Positions 52,836-62,619 of a DNA stretch of 64,000 nt are shown in pieces. Made by a program: the position numbers and the translations under genes. The stretch spans positions 62,001 to 126,000 of the forward strand of contig JALONG010000007.1 in assembly GCA_025455065.1 (NCBI GenBank), written 5' to 3'. Numbering within the stretch: the first letter of the stretch is position 1; each line of letters begins with the position of its first letter. The notes below the pieces were generated by a model that was not told the DNA's origin, did no database searches, and saw only the letters and a program-made list of their open reading frames with translations. The stretch is from Candidatus Kapaibacterium sp. (GTDB taxonomy: Bacteria; Bacteroidota; Ignavibacteria; Kapaibacteriales; UBA4661).

Positions 52836-53534
52836 TTAAAACCCGCCAAATTTTACATTCAGCATTGCCGAAACGCCGCTCATATCGCCATTGGTCAAGC
52901 CTGCAAGTTCCACACCCGTAACAAAGCGATACCCACCGCCTACGGACAAACGCAGAAAGTTCGTGATGTTCAGTTCAGCCATGAGACTAGGTTCTATGAC
53001 CATCACAGGCGAAACACTACGCGAAGAAAAGGAAAAATCTCGCGGACGATAAAAGCCTACACCGCCCCAGCCAATCATCGTCTGCACGGCATAATGAAAC
53101 ACTTTGTCCGATGCACCGACATACTCCAAAACAATGCCGCCATAACCGAAAGAAATACTTTCTCCCGGGCGCTGAGGCGCATTGATGCTTGTTGTTAAGC
53201 CATACCCGCCACCGCCGATGAGCAACGCTTTGTTGATAAACCACCCGCCGTAACCGCCAATCATCGTGCCGAACTGTCCTTGAATCGGTGTAAATTTGGT
53301 GCTGAATGCGCCGTAACCTGAGCTACGAAGCGGTCCGGCGAAGAGTGCTTCGGCTTGTTCATCGTCGTTGGGGTTGGCAGTGGTTGTCTGCGGAGCGCTT
53401 TGAGGTGTGCTTTGGGGCGTGGTTTGTGCAACGGCTGTCAGGGTGAAAAGTGATGCAAGAAAGAGCATTACAAGGCAAAGTGATAGACTGAAATGCGAAA
53501 AGCTAAAGCGCGAAATATTGATGTGGTTTTTCAT
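52836..53534 (-). CDS. Small outer-membrane barrel-like protein, paralogue of 52049
   Basis: The 232-residue protein begins MKNHINISRFSFSHF with a signal peptide cleaved near AVAQ and a Pro/Gln/Thr linker. The barrel-like body carries FGTMIGGYGGWFINKALLIG and VMVIEPSLMAELNIT, and it ends NVKFGGF. Its order and spacing of motifs follow the 52049 gene, 79 bases downstream. The longer in-frame ATG at 53645 would place 37 polar residues before the signal peptide and is not used. Confidence 0.7.
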   Translation of the reverse strand: MKNHINISRFSFSHFSLSLCLVMLFLASLFTLTAVAQTTPQSTPQSAPQTTTANPNDDEQAEALFAGPLRSSGYGAFSTKFTPIQGQFGTMIGGYGGWFINKALLIGGGGYGLTTSINAPQRPGESISFGYGGIVLEYVGASDKVFHYAVQTMIGWGGVGFYRPRDFSFSSRSVSPVMVIEPSLMAELNITNFLRLSVGGGYRFVTGVELAGLTNGDMSGVSAMLNVKFGGF

Positions 53535-53962
53535 GACGGTAAAACAATAATTGTCAAAAAGGAAGATTTTAAGCGCTCTTCGGAAGATTTGTGTTTCCGC
53601 ACATTCTCTGCGCAAAAGAAGTATGATTGAGCTGCTTTCACTCAATAAGCCCGCACAATAAACTTGGTTACAAGATTTGGTGATTTTTTTCTAAAAAAGA
53701 GTGTATGTATTTCTATCACAATCATTTACGACTTCTGTGCTTAAAATTTCTGCAAAATCTGAGGTGTTCCGTTGTATCTTTGCTTTGGCTTCTTCGTATG
53801 CAGGAAAGGTTTGTTGTACTTCGGTGCATTGCCCCTCAAAGCCTTATCACTACTGCCATTCTTAACCTTTTGTTTGGACTATCTTTGACCATATTGACAC
53901 AAAATATTCTTGCCTTTCGGGATTACTTTCGGAATTATTTTCGGAATCATTTGCTGCCGCGA
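53535..53962. other. Divergent spacer with uncertain gene start
   Basis: This roughly 430-bp region separates 52836 (minus) from the barrel gene (plus). The plus frame is open from 53705 and contains hydrophobic codons, with an ATG at 53798 as an alternative start. TTTCGGRATTA-like triplets (around 53918-53948) form a short tandem repeat. No RNA gene or strong promoter is seen. Confidence 0.35.
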
Positions 53963-56095
53963 ATGTTCGTCATTGTTGGGCTTTTGTGCCTTCATTTCCC
54001 CTTGTATGCGCAGCAAACCGAAGCATTGACAAAAAGCACCGATGCCACCATCGGGCAATCCGTTATCAATGCCCTGAATACGGGCGCTGCAAGCCTGAAT
54101 ACGCTTGCAAACAGCATCACGATTGGCACGGTTACGCTGGGGACAATAGAAGCAACGGTGTCGAAATTTTTTCAGTTTTCTCCTTCATTACCCGATAGTG
54201 TCGGAAGTTTTTTGCTCAATTTCATTACACCGCTTGCCGACACTAACCGTGCGGAGTATGCGGGGATTTACACTCATTTTCGTTTCGGCGGCGGACTGAG
54301 CGGTTTTGAGCAGAATTTGTCAAGTTACCCAAGTATTCGGAATGTGGCTACGCCGTTGGATATTCGCACCAACACTGCCGAATTCCGCACCGTTGCTCTT
54401 GGTTTGACGACTGACACGCCGATTTTATACCCCTTTTTTCGCTCCCGCAAAAAAGCAAAAGCAACGGGATTTCGCTGGGGAATGAATCTGGAATTGCAAA
54501 TAACCGACGGGCGCTTGCTTGGCACGTCCAACGCGGCGCGGTATCGTCTGGGTGACGGTACAATCGTTCCCACGACGGCATCGGTGCAGCATGGCGGCTT
54601 TCTGACGTTAGCATCATTGGGATTCGCGCCGACGCTGCGGTATGCGTTTGCTTCGGGTTTGTCACTGCAAGCGGGATTGCATCTGGGTTTGACGTTTTCC
54701 AGTCGGTGGACGGTGGAAGATTCGGTATTTGTACCGAACAGAACTCTACTTTTGGAGACCAATGCCGGAAGACGGCTTGAAAACTATACAGGAAGCCAAA
54801 TTGAGCAGTTTAGTATTAACCCTGTTTCGCTTATGGTGGGTCTTGGATACACGCTTGCGCTTGACCGCTCGTTTCATCTGCGACCTGAATTAGTGATGAT
54901 TGTTCCTTTCGGAGAAGCGTCGTGGTGGAATAGACCAAGTCTCCGTGCGGGTTTGAGCGTCCTTCTGAATACCGAAAAAATAATCCCAACGCCTGACACA
55001 ACCTTCATCCGTGACACAACAATCATCGTTACCGCAAGTAACGAAGCGCCTCGCACGGTGCTTTTGCAAAGCAATAGCATCGTTCAACCAAGCCTTTATC
55101 CCAATGATGAACCTGCAAAGGTCTTTGTCAGCGAAAGTTATCAGCGCCGTTTGCCAAAGCCCAAACCACTTTTGAGCGCAAGTGTTGATGCGGAGTTTGT
55201 GCTTCCAACGGGGCAACGAAAACGCAACGTTATGGTGGAATCGGAAAAAACTGCCGTGTCGCTTATCCCGCTTATCCCGCCCGATACACTCAACACCGTA
55301 CAAAACCTGCATATTGCGGCACTCCAAGAATATTTTGCCCAGCATAATCTCCGTCTGAAACCGCTTCAAAACAGCACACTACCTATTCTCACGGACACAC
55401 TGTTTTTGGCAGGCGCACTGCCGAACATTGTCTTTACGCCGCGTGTGGTAAGCGAAGCGGATATTCGCGGATTTGACCTTGCGCTGTGGCGCACCAAAGC
55501 GTCAAACACGAATACTCGACTCTGGGGCAAAGGTGATATTGTCGGTGATAACAACGCAGAATATCAAATTGCTTTGTTCCGCGACACCTCGTCAATCCTT
55601 GCTCCCAAGCCATTACTCTGGAAAGCGGCGGAAATACCGGAAGCATTTATTCGACCCGATGAACGCATTATTTACCGCTTTCGTGTTTTCGATGAAGATT
55701 TTACGCCTATTCCCGCCGATTCAGGTTTTATCAGCCTTCGGAGTGATAATCGCATTTCACTCGACAAACAATCTGTCAAGCGGAATATCACCATATACGC
55801 TTTTTCACCCGGACTCTATGCGCTGTACGAAGAACAGCCGCATTTGCTGAACGCTCTCACATCCTCGGAGCCACTTCGCATAAGGATTTTTTCATCGGAA
55901 ACGTTTTGTCGGGGAGCGTCCACCAACACAGATACAGAGCGGCTTGTAGCCTTGCTGCGCCGAATTATTCCTTCTGCGCGATTCGATATTGCACCATGTC
56001 TCGAATCCCCGGCAATTCCTTCACAAAAGCAGTCGGAGGGCAGCAATCCTGCATGGAAACACGCTGCTGAGTACCTTTTTGTTATGAAGGAGTGA
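53963..56095 (+). CDS. Predicted outer-membrane protein with barrel and periplasmic part
   Basis: From the ATG at 53963 the protein has 710 residues with signal MFVIVGLLCLHFPLYAQ. A strand-rich region (about 75-340) contains FRFGGGLSGFEQNL, RWGMNLELQITDGRLLG and FHLRPELVMIVPFG, like a porin-type barrel. The remainder has many Pro/Thr-rich turns (PDTTFIRDTTIIV) and a beta-sandwich-like region with RLWGKGDIVGDNNAEYQIAL and TFCRGASTNTDTERLVALLR, faintly like an OmpA/SprA-style tail. The family is not recognised. The start is uncertain, with 53705 and 53798 also in frame. Confidence 0.65.
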   Translation: MFVIVGLLCLHFPLYAQQTEALTKSTDATIGQSVINALNTGAASLNTLANSITIGTVTLGTIEATVSKFFQFSPSLPDSVGSFLLNFITPLADTNRAEYAGIYTHFRFGGGLSGFEQNLSSYPSIRNVATPLDIRTNTAEFRTVALGLTTDTPILYPFFRSRKKAKATGFRWGMNLELQITDGRLLGTSNAARYRLGDGTIVPTTASVQHGGFLTLASLGFAPTLRYAFASGLSLQAGLHLGLTFSSRWTVEDSVFVPNRTLLLETNAGRRLENYTGSQIEQFSINPVSLMVGLGYTLALDRSFHLRPELVMIVPFGEASWWNRPSLRAGLSVLLNTEKIIPTPDTTFIRDTTIIVTASNEAPRTVLLQSNSIVQPSLYPNDEPAKVFVSESYQRRLPKPKPLLSASVDAEFVLPTGQRKRNVMVESEKTAVSLIPLIPPDTLNTVQNLHIAALQEYFAQHNLRLKPLQNSTLPILTDTLFLAGALPNIVFTPRVVSEADIRGFDLALWRTKASNTNTRLWGKGDIVGDNNAEYQIALFRDTSSILAPKPLLWKAAEIPEAFIRPDERIIYRFRVFDEDFTPIPADSGFISLRSDNRISLDKQSVKRNITIYAFSPGLYALYEEQPHLLNALTSSEPLRIRIFSSETFCRGASTNTDTERLVALLRRIIPSARFDIAPCLESPAIPSQKQSEGSNPAWKHAAEYLFVMKE

Positions 56096-56144
56096 TAAAA
56101 ACTGTTCCGAACATTGTGCTAACAACAACAAAGCCTTGTTGCAA

Positions 56145-56190
56145 AAAGCCTTTTGCACAATGAGATTGAGACTCACGTGCAAAAGGCTTT
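56145..56190. terminator. Bidirectional hairpin between convergent genes
   Basis: AAAGCCTTTTGCAC (56145-56158) and GTGCAAAAGGCTTT (56177-56190) form a 14-bp stem with an 18-base loop between the barrel gene and acs. T-tracts on both sides are short, but the location supports termination. Confidence 0.65.
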
Positions 56191-56231
56191 GGTTTGTTTC
56201 TTCAAACGACTGACAAACGGCGGAATATGGT

Positions 56232-58247
56232 TTATTCCTCATCTCCGGTGCGGAGTTTTTCCAGTACGGAGAAATCTTCCAATGTGGTTGTGTCGCCCGT
56301 TACGGCATTGCCCGAAGCAATTTCCCGAAGCAAACGGCGCATAATTTTTCCGCTTCGTGTTTTGGGCAAGGAATCCGAAAAGCGCACATCATCAGGCTTG
56401 GCAATGTGTCCGATTTCTTTGGCAACGTGATTACGGAGTTCTTCTTTTAATTCCGCCAAACCCGCCTTACCGCCATCGGTGCCGGTTTTGAGCGTGACAA
56501 ATGCCACAAGTGCCGACCCTTTAATATCGTCGGGACGTGCCACCACAGCCGCTTCTGCCACAGATGGATGCGCTACCAAAGCGCTTTCCACTTCTGCTGT
56601 TCCCAAGCGGTGTCCGCTCACGTTCACCACGTCATCCACCCGTCCCATAATCCAAATGTACCCGTCGTTGTCTTTGCGTGCGCCGTCGCCGGTAAAGTAG
56701 TATCCGCGCTGTTCCGGCGTTTCAGGAAATTCATCCCAATAAGTTTTTTTATAGCGCTCGTCATCACCAAAGACCGTGCGCAACATTGCGGGCCAAGGAT
56801 GCTTCACGACCAAATAGCCGCCTTCGTTTGCCTCGCAGGGCGTACCGTCCTTGCGCACGACATCCGCTAAAATACCCGGAAGCGGTGCCGTTGCTGTGCC
56901 TGGCTTGGTGGGCGTTGCGCCCGGAATTGGAGAAACCATGATTGCGCCTGTTTCGGTCTGCCACCACGTATCAACAATAGGGCAGCGTTTATTGCCGATG
57001 TAGGTGTGATACCACATCCACGCCTCAGGATTTATCGGCTCTCCAACAGTTCCCAAGAGCCGCAGCGAAGATAAATCATGCTTTAAAACGTAACTTTCGC
57101 CAGACTTCATAAATGCACGAATTGCCGTTGGGGCAGTGTAAAAAATCGTTACGCGGTGGCGCTCAATAATATCCCAAAGCCTGTCCGGTGCTGGGTACGT
57201 CGGTACGCCTTCGTACATAAGCAACGTTGCACCGTTCATCAAAGGACCGTAGGTAACGTAGGAATGACCTGTTATCCAGCCAATATCGGCAGTGCAGAAA
57301 TAGAGGTCATCATCACGCATATCAAACACCAAGTTCGCCGTATATGCTGCTTGCGTCAAATATCCACCGGTGGTGTGCTTGATTCCTTTGGGTTTGCCCG
57401 TCGAGCCGCTTGTGTAGAGAATAAAAAGCGGGTGTTCGGCATCTAATTCTTCCGGCGGACAAACGTAGCCGACAGCCTGCATCCGCTCATGCCACCAATG
57501 GTCGCGCCCAATGACCATTGAGGTTTCTTCCTCCGGGGCGCGACGAAAAACGATAACGTTTTCTATGGTCGGAGTTTGCGCAACGGCAGCATCCACGGCA
57601 GGTTTGAGCGGGGTAAAGACTCCTTTGCGGTACGCGCCGTCTTGGGTGATGATGCAAACAGCTTTGGAATCATTCACGCGGTCGCGGAGCGCCTCGGCGG
57701 AAAAACCGCCAAAGACGACGTTGTGCGTCGCACCAATCCTCGCACAGGCAAGCATCGCTACGACTGCTTCCGGCACCATACCCATATAAATCGCTACAAC
57801 ATCACCTTTTTTGATGCCGAAGGATTTCAGCACATTTGCAAAGCGGTTTACTTCGCTGTGCAAGGTTTGATACGTCAGTGTGCGGACTTCGCCTGGTTCG
57901 CCTTCCCAGACGAGCGCTGCTTTATTGCGCTTCCAAGAGTTCAAATGGCGGTCAAGGCAATTGTAGGAAGCGTTGATTTTGCCTCCGGTGAACCACTTTG
58001 CAAAAGGATAATTCCATTCCAAAGCGGTATCCCATTTTTTGAACCAATGTAAAGCGTTTGCCTGCTGTTCCCAAAACAGCACGGGGTCTTGCTCGGCTTT
58101 CGTGCGTAGAGCCTGAAGTTCTTCTTGAGATTTAACGTGAGCGCGGCTGGAAAATTCGGAAGGGGGCGGAAACACACGATTTTCCTGTAACACCGATGAA
58201 ATTGAGGAAGCCGTTCCGTTGCCATAAACGGCGGTAGTTGTGTCCAT
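56232..58247 (-). CDS. acs: Acetyl-CoA synthetase
   Basis: The 671-residue AMP-forming enzyme makes acetyl-CoA from acetate. Motifs are [19 protein letters not shown] (AMP-binding), [36 protein letters not shown] and the C-terminal [16 protein letters not shown] with the regulatory acetylation Lys. The length is normal. An MHS-type transporter gene lies 206 bp upstream on the same strand, which suggests coupled uptake and activation of a short-chain acid. Confidence 0.95.
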   Translation of the reverse strand: MDTTTAVYGNGTASSISSVLQENRVFPPPSEFSSRAHVKSQEELQALRTKAEQDPVLFWEQQANALHWFKKWDTALEWNYPFAKWFTGGKINASYNCLDRHLNSWKRNKAALVWEGEPGEVRTLTYQTLHSEVNRFANVLKSFGIKKGDVVAIYMGMVPEAVVAMLACARIGATHNVVFGGFSAEALRDRVNDSKAVCIITQDGAYRKGVFTPLKPAVDAAVAQTPTIENVIVFRRAPEEETSMVIGRDHWWHERMQAVGYVCPPEELDAEHPLFILYTSGSTGKPKGIKHTTGGYLTQAAYTANLVFDMRDDDLYFCTADIGWITGHSYVTYGPLMNGATLLMYEGVPTYPAPDRLWDIIERHRVTIFYTAPTAIRAFMKSGESYVLKHDLSSLRLLGTVGEPINPEAWMWYHTYIGNKRCPIVDTWWQTETGAIMVSPIPGATPTKPGTATAPLPGILADVVRKDGTPCEANEGGYLVVKHPWPAMLRTVFGDDERYKKTYWDEFPETPEQRGYYFTGDGARKDNDGYIWIMGRVDDVVNVSGHRLGTAEVESALVAHPSVAEAAVVARPDDIKGSALVAFVTLKTGTDGGKAGLAELKEELRNHVAKEIGHIAKPDDVRFSDSLPKTRSGKIMRRLLREIASGNAVTGDTTTLEDFSVLEKLRTGDEE

Positions 58248-58453
58248 ACTGAAGAAACAAGAAGGGTGAGAAAATTGAGGAATTATTAGGGTTTAGGGCT
58301 GTTTGTTCGATGTGAACGAGGAAAGCGCGGATGTGGCGGCGGATAAATGCTGATTATGCGTACCAAAACATTGACATTTTCTATGACAATGCCCGACATT
58401 CCGCGCTTTTCACTCATATTTTCGGGTAAGCCTTTTTCTCGGTTTTGTTCACC

Positions 58454-60094
58454 TTAGGCAATTTTGCCGTCTTCGCGCTGCGATTCCAATTCGTCCCACA
58501 AACTATGACGCTTGTGGTTGTGTATCAAAACCGCGCCAATTATTGCCGTTAATCCGGCAACAATCATCGGATACCACAAGCCCGCAAAGGCATTACCTGT
58601 GTTGATGACCGCAAACGTACCGATTGTCGGCAATAAACCGCCAAAAATTCCATTGCCGATGTGATACGGCAGCGACATAGACGTATAGCGGATTTTCGTT
58701 GGGAAAAGTTCGACAAGGAAAGCGGCGATTGGTCCGTAAACCATCGTTACAAAGATAACCTGAATAAATATCCAAAAAGCAAGCATAGCAAAGCCGGGTT
58801 GTGGCTTGACCTTTGCCGTTGCCATTGCCTCAGCCAAAGCAGGCGAAAACTCTCCTGTTTGCGCACCAACAATCGCTTTTTCCGCAGCAATCACTTCTTT
58901 CCGTGCGCTGATAAATTTGTCGGGCTGAATCATAAAACTGAAAAACCCTTGTGTTTCTGCGGTGGCTTGTGCAGCGAGTGGTCGCAATTTGGTGATTTTT
59001 TCTTGAAGAACAGGGGTAACGACTGCGGCTTGGGACTTGATATAATCAGGGGTGTAGCCCGCAGAGTTAATCATTTGCTGATACACGGGAATATAGCAAA
59101 CAACCGCAATGGCGCAGCCTGCAATGATAATCCACTTTCGCCCGATGCGGTCTGAAAGCCAGCCGAAGAAGATAAAGAGCGGTGTTCCGATAAGTAAGCC
59201 GACAGAAATAATCTGTGTCGCTGTTACATACTCAACTTTGAGAATAGTTTGCAAATAATAGTACGCATAAAACTGTCCCGTGTACCAGACTACACCTTGT
59301 CCGGCAGTCGCTCCTAAGAGTGCCAACAAGACAAATTTCAGATTGTACCAATTCCCAAAACTCTCTTTGAGCGGATTTTTCGAGGCTTTACCGGAGGCTT
59401 TGAGCCGAGCAAACATCGGTGATTCCTTCATTTTGCGGCGAATAACGTAGGAAATTGCCACAAGGACAATCGAAAGCAGGAAGGGAATACGCCAACCCCA
59501 TTCTCTGAAAGACGCTTCGCCCATGACGAGACGAATACCCAAAATAACCCCCAGCGATACGAATAATCCAAGTGTTGCGGTGGTTTGGATATAGCTTGTG
59601 TAATAACCGCGTTTATCATCGGGACAGTGTTCGGCAATGTATGTTGCAGCACCGCCGTATTCGCCGCCCAGCGCCAAACCTTGCAGTAAACGGAGCGTCA
59701 AAAGCAAAATCGGTGCAAGCGCACCAACTTGTGCATATCCGGGCAAAAGACCAATAGCAAACGTCGAACCGCCCATAAGAACGAGCGTTACCAAGAACGT
59801 AAATTTTCGTCCGATGATATCCCCCAATCGTCCGAAAACCAATGCTCCGAAAGGACGCACAATAAAGCCCGTAGCAAAGGTAGCAAGTGTTGCGACCATT
59901 GCAAAGCCTTCATTGTCTTTCGGAAAAAAATAGGTGTTAATGACCGTGGCGAGCGCCCCAAAAATGTAGAAATCATACCACTCAATAAGTGTACCTGCCG
60001 ATGATGCTCCGATAACACTCCAAATGTTATACGATTTGGTGAAATCTGCATCGTGGACGTGCGTATGCGGTTTTTCCGCAACAGTTGTATCCAT
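58454..60094 (-). CDS. MFS transporter, metabolite:H+ symporter (MHS) type
   Basis: The 546-residue protein has 12 helices. It has the MHS signatures SSAGTLIEWYDFYIFG, FGALVFGRLGDIIGRKFTF and LQGLALGGEYGGAATYIAEHCP, as in proline/betaine, shikimate or alpha-ketoglutarate porters. Between the eighth and ninth helices sits an extra segment of about 90 residues (Ala/Gln/Lys-rich, about 345-435) absent from typical members. Placement just upstream of acs suggests acetate or a related acid as substrate, an inference only. Confidence 0.88.
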   Translation of the reverse strand: MDTTVAEKPHTHVHDADFTKSYNIWSVIGASSAGTLIEWYDFYIFGALATVINTYFFPKDNEGFAMVATLATFATGFIVRPFGALVFGRLGDIIGRKFTFLVTLVLMGGSTFAIGLLPGYAQVGALAPILLLTLRLLQGLALGGEYGGAATYIAEHCPDDKRGYYTSYIQTTATLGLFVSLGVILGIRLVMGEASFREWGWRIPFLLSIVLVAISYVIRRKMKESPMFARLKASGKASKNPLKESFGNWYNLKFVLLALLGATAGQGVVWYTGQFYAYYYLQTILKVEYVTATQIISVGLLIGTPLFIFFGWLSDRIGRKWIIIAGCAIAVVCYIPVYQQMINSAGYTPDYIKSQAAVVTPVLQEKITKLRPLAAQATAETQGFFSFMIQPDKFISARKEVIAAEKAIVGAQTGEFSPALAEAMATAKVKPQPGFAMLAFWIFIQVIFVTMVYGPIAAFLVELFPTKIRYTSMSLPYHIGNGIFGGLLPTIGTFAVINTGNAFAGLWYPMIVAGLTAIIGAVLIHNHKRHSLWDELESQREDGKIA

Positions 60095-60403
60095 GCCCTA
60101 CTCCTGAAGCCCGTGAAAAAAACAGAGGATTGATTACACGCGAAAGGTTTTGCTGATGCTGTAAATCTGACCGATGTTCCCAAATATTCAAAAAAATACA
60201 TTTTTCGGTGTTTGTTGTCTTAATTAACAAAAAAGTCCCAACAAAAGCAAGAAAATTTGTATGTGCCGAGAGCATTTGCTATTATTGATGCTATTATTGA
60301 CTGCGCAACAAAAGCACCGCAAAAAAGTAACGTAACCACGCCACTCAAGTCCTCTACCACTCGTTTCGGGCGTTTTCTCCACCGATTATTTTCTTTTCCC
60401 AGC
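60095..60403. other. Divergent spacer
   Basis: This 309-bp spacer separates the transporter (minus) from the PAP2 gene (plus). The plus frame is open from 60257, but its codons are not protein-like before the 60404 ATG. No other feature is seen. Confidence 0.35.
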
Positions 60404-60964
60404 ATGGCAGAATCCCTCCAAACCCTTGATACATGGCTCTTCCGTTTAGGGAACATCAGCGCAGCTAATCCGCTTTTTGATTCCGTGATGCCGATAATTA
60501 CTTCCAATTCCTACATCGTTCCTATTCTGCTGGCTTATATCGTAGCAGTGATTTGGCGCGGCACGGTGCGTGACCAAATATTTGTTTTGCTCTGTATTGC
60601 CGCGCTATTTCTCGCAGACCAAGGCACAACCATTTGGAAACAAGTGTTTATGCGCCCTCGTCCATGCCTGACGATGAGCGATGCGCATTTGCTCGTGCCA
60701 TGTAGCAGTAGCGCTTCCTTTCCGTCAGGTCATGCGACGAACAATGCTGCGGGAGCAGTATTTGCAGCGTTGTGGTATCGTCGTTGGGGCTGGACATTAT
60801 TTGTTTGGGCGTTGATTGCGTCGTATTCGCGTGTTTATTGCGGCGTGCATTATCCTTCGGATATTCTTGGCGGGATGATTTGGGGCGGCTGCGTTGCGTT
60901 GTGTGTTTATGCGCTGTATGAGCGTTTTGTCCCTCGTGCAGTTCGTGAGCGTTTTTTAGTGTAG
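60404..60964 (+). CDS. PAP2-family lipid phosphatase
   Basis: The 186-residue membrane protein has the three PAP2 motifs: KQVFMRPRP (K-x6-RP), FPSGHATNN (PSGH) and SRVYCGVHYPSDILGG (SR-x5-H with D). It probably hydrolyses undecaprenyl pyrophosphate or another lipid phosphate on the outer face of the inner membrane. The ATG at 60404 (MAESLQTLDTWLF) gives the usual N-terminus. The ATG at 60257 is rejected. Confidence 0.9.
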   Translation: MAESLQTLDTWLFRLGNISAANPLFDSVMPIITSNSYIVPILLAYIVAVIWRGTVRDQIFVLLCIAALFLADQGTTIWKQVFMRPRPCLTMSDAHLLVPCSSSASFPSGHATNNAAGAVFAALWYRRWGWTLFVWALIASYSRVYCGVHYPSDILGGMIWGGCVALCVYALYERFVPRAVRERFLV

Positions 60965-60987
60965 AAATTTCCTTGTTTTGTATTCTC

Positions 60988-61025
60988 ACAAAAAAATCCC
61001 TGTAATCGGCTTGATTACAGGGATT
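60988..61025 (-). terminator. Strong intrinsic terminator of the YbdK-like gene
   Basis: AATCCCTGTAATC (60995-61007) and GATTACAGGGATT (61013-61025) form a perfect 13-bp stem. On the minus strand the stem is followed by TTTTTGTG. It also closes the PAP2 gene from the other side, though without a T-run there. Confidence 0.85.
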
Positions 61026-61059
61026 CACATTCAAGAAACTTATGCTAACGGTGTTATTC

Positions 61060-62301
61060 TTAGTTTTTCGCTACCGCCAGTGATGAAGCCTTTTCCGCGA
61101 TAGATTCTTTCGACGGAGGGCGGAATTCCTCAATAAACGGCGCTACGTCGTCAGTAAGACCAAGCGTTGTTTCTTTGTTGATATACTCCACAACAGCTTC
61201 CATGCTGCCTGTTTGGTCATAAATGCGTAATTGACGGTCAGCGCCTGTGCCGTTTTCGAGAATGGTGTGGATATAATTGATTTCGTTCCGCGAACCTAAA
61301 TCATCAACTACATCATCCACAAAATAGAGCAACTCGTGGATGAGTTGGCGCGTGGGAATTTCACGTTGTTTCCCAAAATCAATCAATTTCCCGTCCAAGC
61401 CGTAGCGCACGGCACGCCACTTGTTTTCCATAAGCAATGCCCGATGATACAGGCGGAAACTGAGGTTGCGGGAATAAAGTTTGTAGAGTTTTGCGACAAT
61501 AGCCTGACAAAGCGCAGCAATGGCAATCGTTTCGTCAATACGCATGGGAAGGTCGCAAATACGCACTTCCAGCGTCGGAAAATTCGGATGCGGACGGATG
61601 TCCCACCATATTTTCTTGGCATTATCAATACAACCCGTGCGCACAAGCAAATCCACGTAGTTTTGGTATTCGCCCCAGCTATTGTAATAATCAGGCAGAT
61701 TAGTACGCGGAAAGCGCTCAAACACCTTCGAGCGGTATGATTTCAAGCCGGTTTTAATCCCAGTCCAGAAAGGAGAATTGGTCGTAAGCGCCAAAATATG
61801 CGGGAGCAAATAACGCATTTCATTCATAATCTGGATTTGCAATTCACGGTTTTCAATCCCGATATGAATGTGCATACCGAAGATGAGCAGCGACCGCGCA
61901 AGCATTTGCATATCTTCGACCAAAATTTTGTAGCGCTCATCGGGAAAAATTTCTTGGTCTTTCCAATGCGAGAACGGGTGCGTACTTGCGGCACCCAAGA
62001 GCAATCCGTTTTGTTTAGCGATGTGATTCACCACAGAGCGGATTTTTGTAATTTCGGAGCGAGCTTGCTGAATATTTTTGCAAACTCCCGTGCCGATTTC
62101 CAACATCGAACCAATCATCTCCGGCTTAATATGCTCATGCAAGAGCATCTGCCCTTTGGAAAGCAGTTCGATGTCAATGTGCGATTTGAGTTCAAAGGTC
62201 TTGGGATCAAGAACCATGTACTCTTCTTCAATGCCGAGCGAAAATGCGGGTTTTTCGACATCACCCGAAATCTTGCGCGACGGTGTGTCTGTTGGAGTCA
62301 T
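61060..62301 (-). CDS. Carboxylate-amine ligase, YbdK/GCS2 type
   Basis: The 413-residue member of the glutamate-cysteine ligase 2 family has FSLGIEEEYMVLD, GTGVCKNIQQARSEI, LGAASTHPFSHW, FGMHIHIGIEN, EVRICDLPMRIDE and MENKWRAVRYGLDGKLIDF in order, with the conserved Glu/His metal and ATP ligands. Family members (YbdK) have weak glutamate-cysteine ligase activity, and the true substrate is often unknown. It is followed by a strong terminator and is monocistronic. Confidence 0.88.
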   Translation of the reverse strand: MTPTDTPSRKISGDVEKPAFSLGIEEEYMVLDPKTFELKSHIDIELLSKGQMLLHEHIKPEMIGSMLEIGTGVCKNIQQARSEITKIRSVVNHIAKQNGLLLGAASTHPFSHWKDQEIFPDERYKILVEDMQMLARSLLIFGMHIHIGIENRELQIQIMNEMRYLLPHILALTTNSPFWTGIKTGLKSYRSKVFERFPRTNLPDYYNSWGEYQNYVDLLVRTGCIDNAKKIWWDIRPHPNFPTLEVRICDLPMRIDETIAIAALCQAIVAKLYKLYSRNLSFRLYHRALLMENKWRAVRYGLDGKLIDFGKQREIPTRQLIHELLYFVDDVVDDLGSRNEINYIHTILENGTGADRQLRIYDQTGSMEAVVEYINKETTLGLTDDVAPFIEEFRPPSKESIAEKASSLAVAKN

Positions 62302-62403
62302 AGGCTTGTGCTTGGAAGAAAGTAAGGAAATTGTTAGTTGAACGTCGGTATCAATGATAATAAGATAATAACTCTTGTTGTTGTCAAAGGAAATTCGCTT
62401 GCC

Positions 62404-62428
62404 GAACGATTATTATGAATGATTGTTC
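62404..62428. promoter_or_regulatory. Near-palindrome in the divergent YbdK/peroxiredoxin spacer
   Basis: GAACGATTATTATGAATGATTGTTC has 9 of 12 complementary positions about its centre, the size and AT-richness of a Fur/PerR- or similar dimer-binding site. It sits about 100 bases before the YbdK-like gene and 190 before the peroxiredoxin gene. A regulator is not identified. Confidence 0.3.
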
Positions 62429-62542
62429 ATTTTACCAGAATAGGAAATTATTTTGCTATTGTCAAGTCTTTTTGCACTTTTTTGTGGAAAACCGCGTAAG
62501 AAAGTGAATTATTATCGGAATTATGGCAAAAGTTCTAATAAA

Positions 62543-62575
62543 TTTGCCTCATAGACGTTGTATAATCTAGTTTTT
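62543..62575 (+). promoter_or_regulatory. Possible Bacteroidota-type promoter of peroxiredoxin gene
   Basis: TTTG (62543-62546), 21 bases, then TAGTTTTT (62568-62575) fits TTTG-N19..21-TAnnTTTG with one mismatch. It ends 44 bases before the ATG. Confidence 0.4.
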
Positions 62576-62619
62576 AGTTCGCACTTTTTATTTCTGTTTC
62601 TTTCCGAAAGGATACGATT

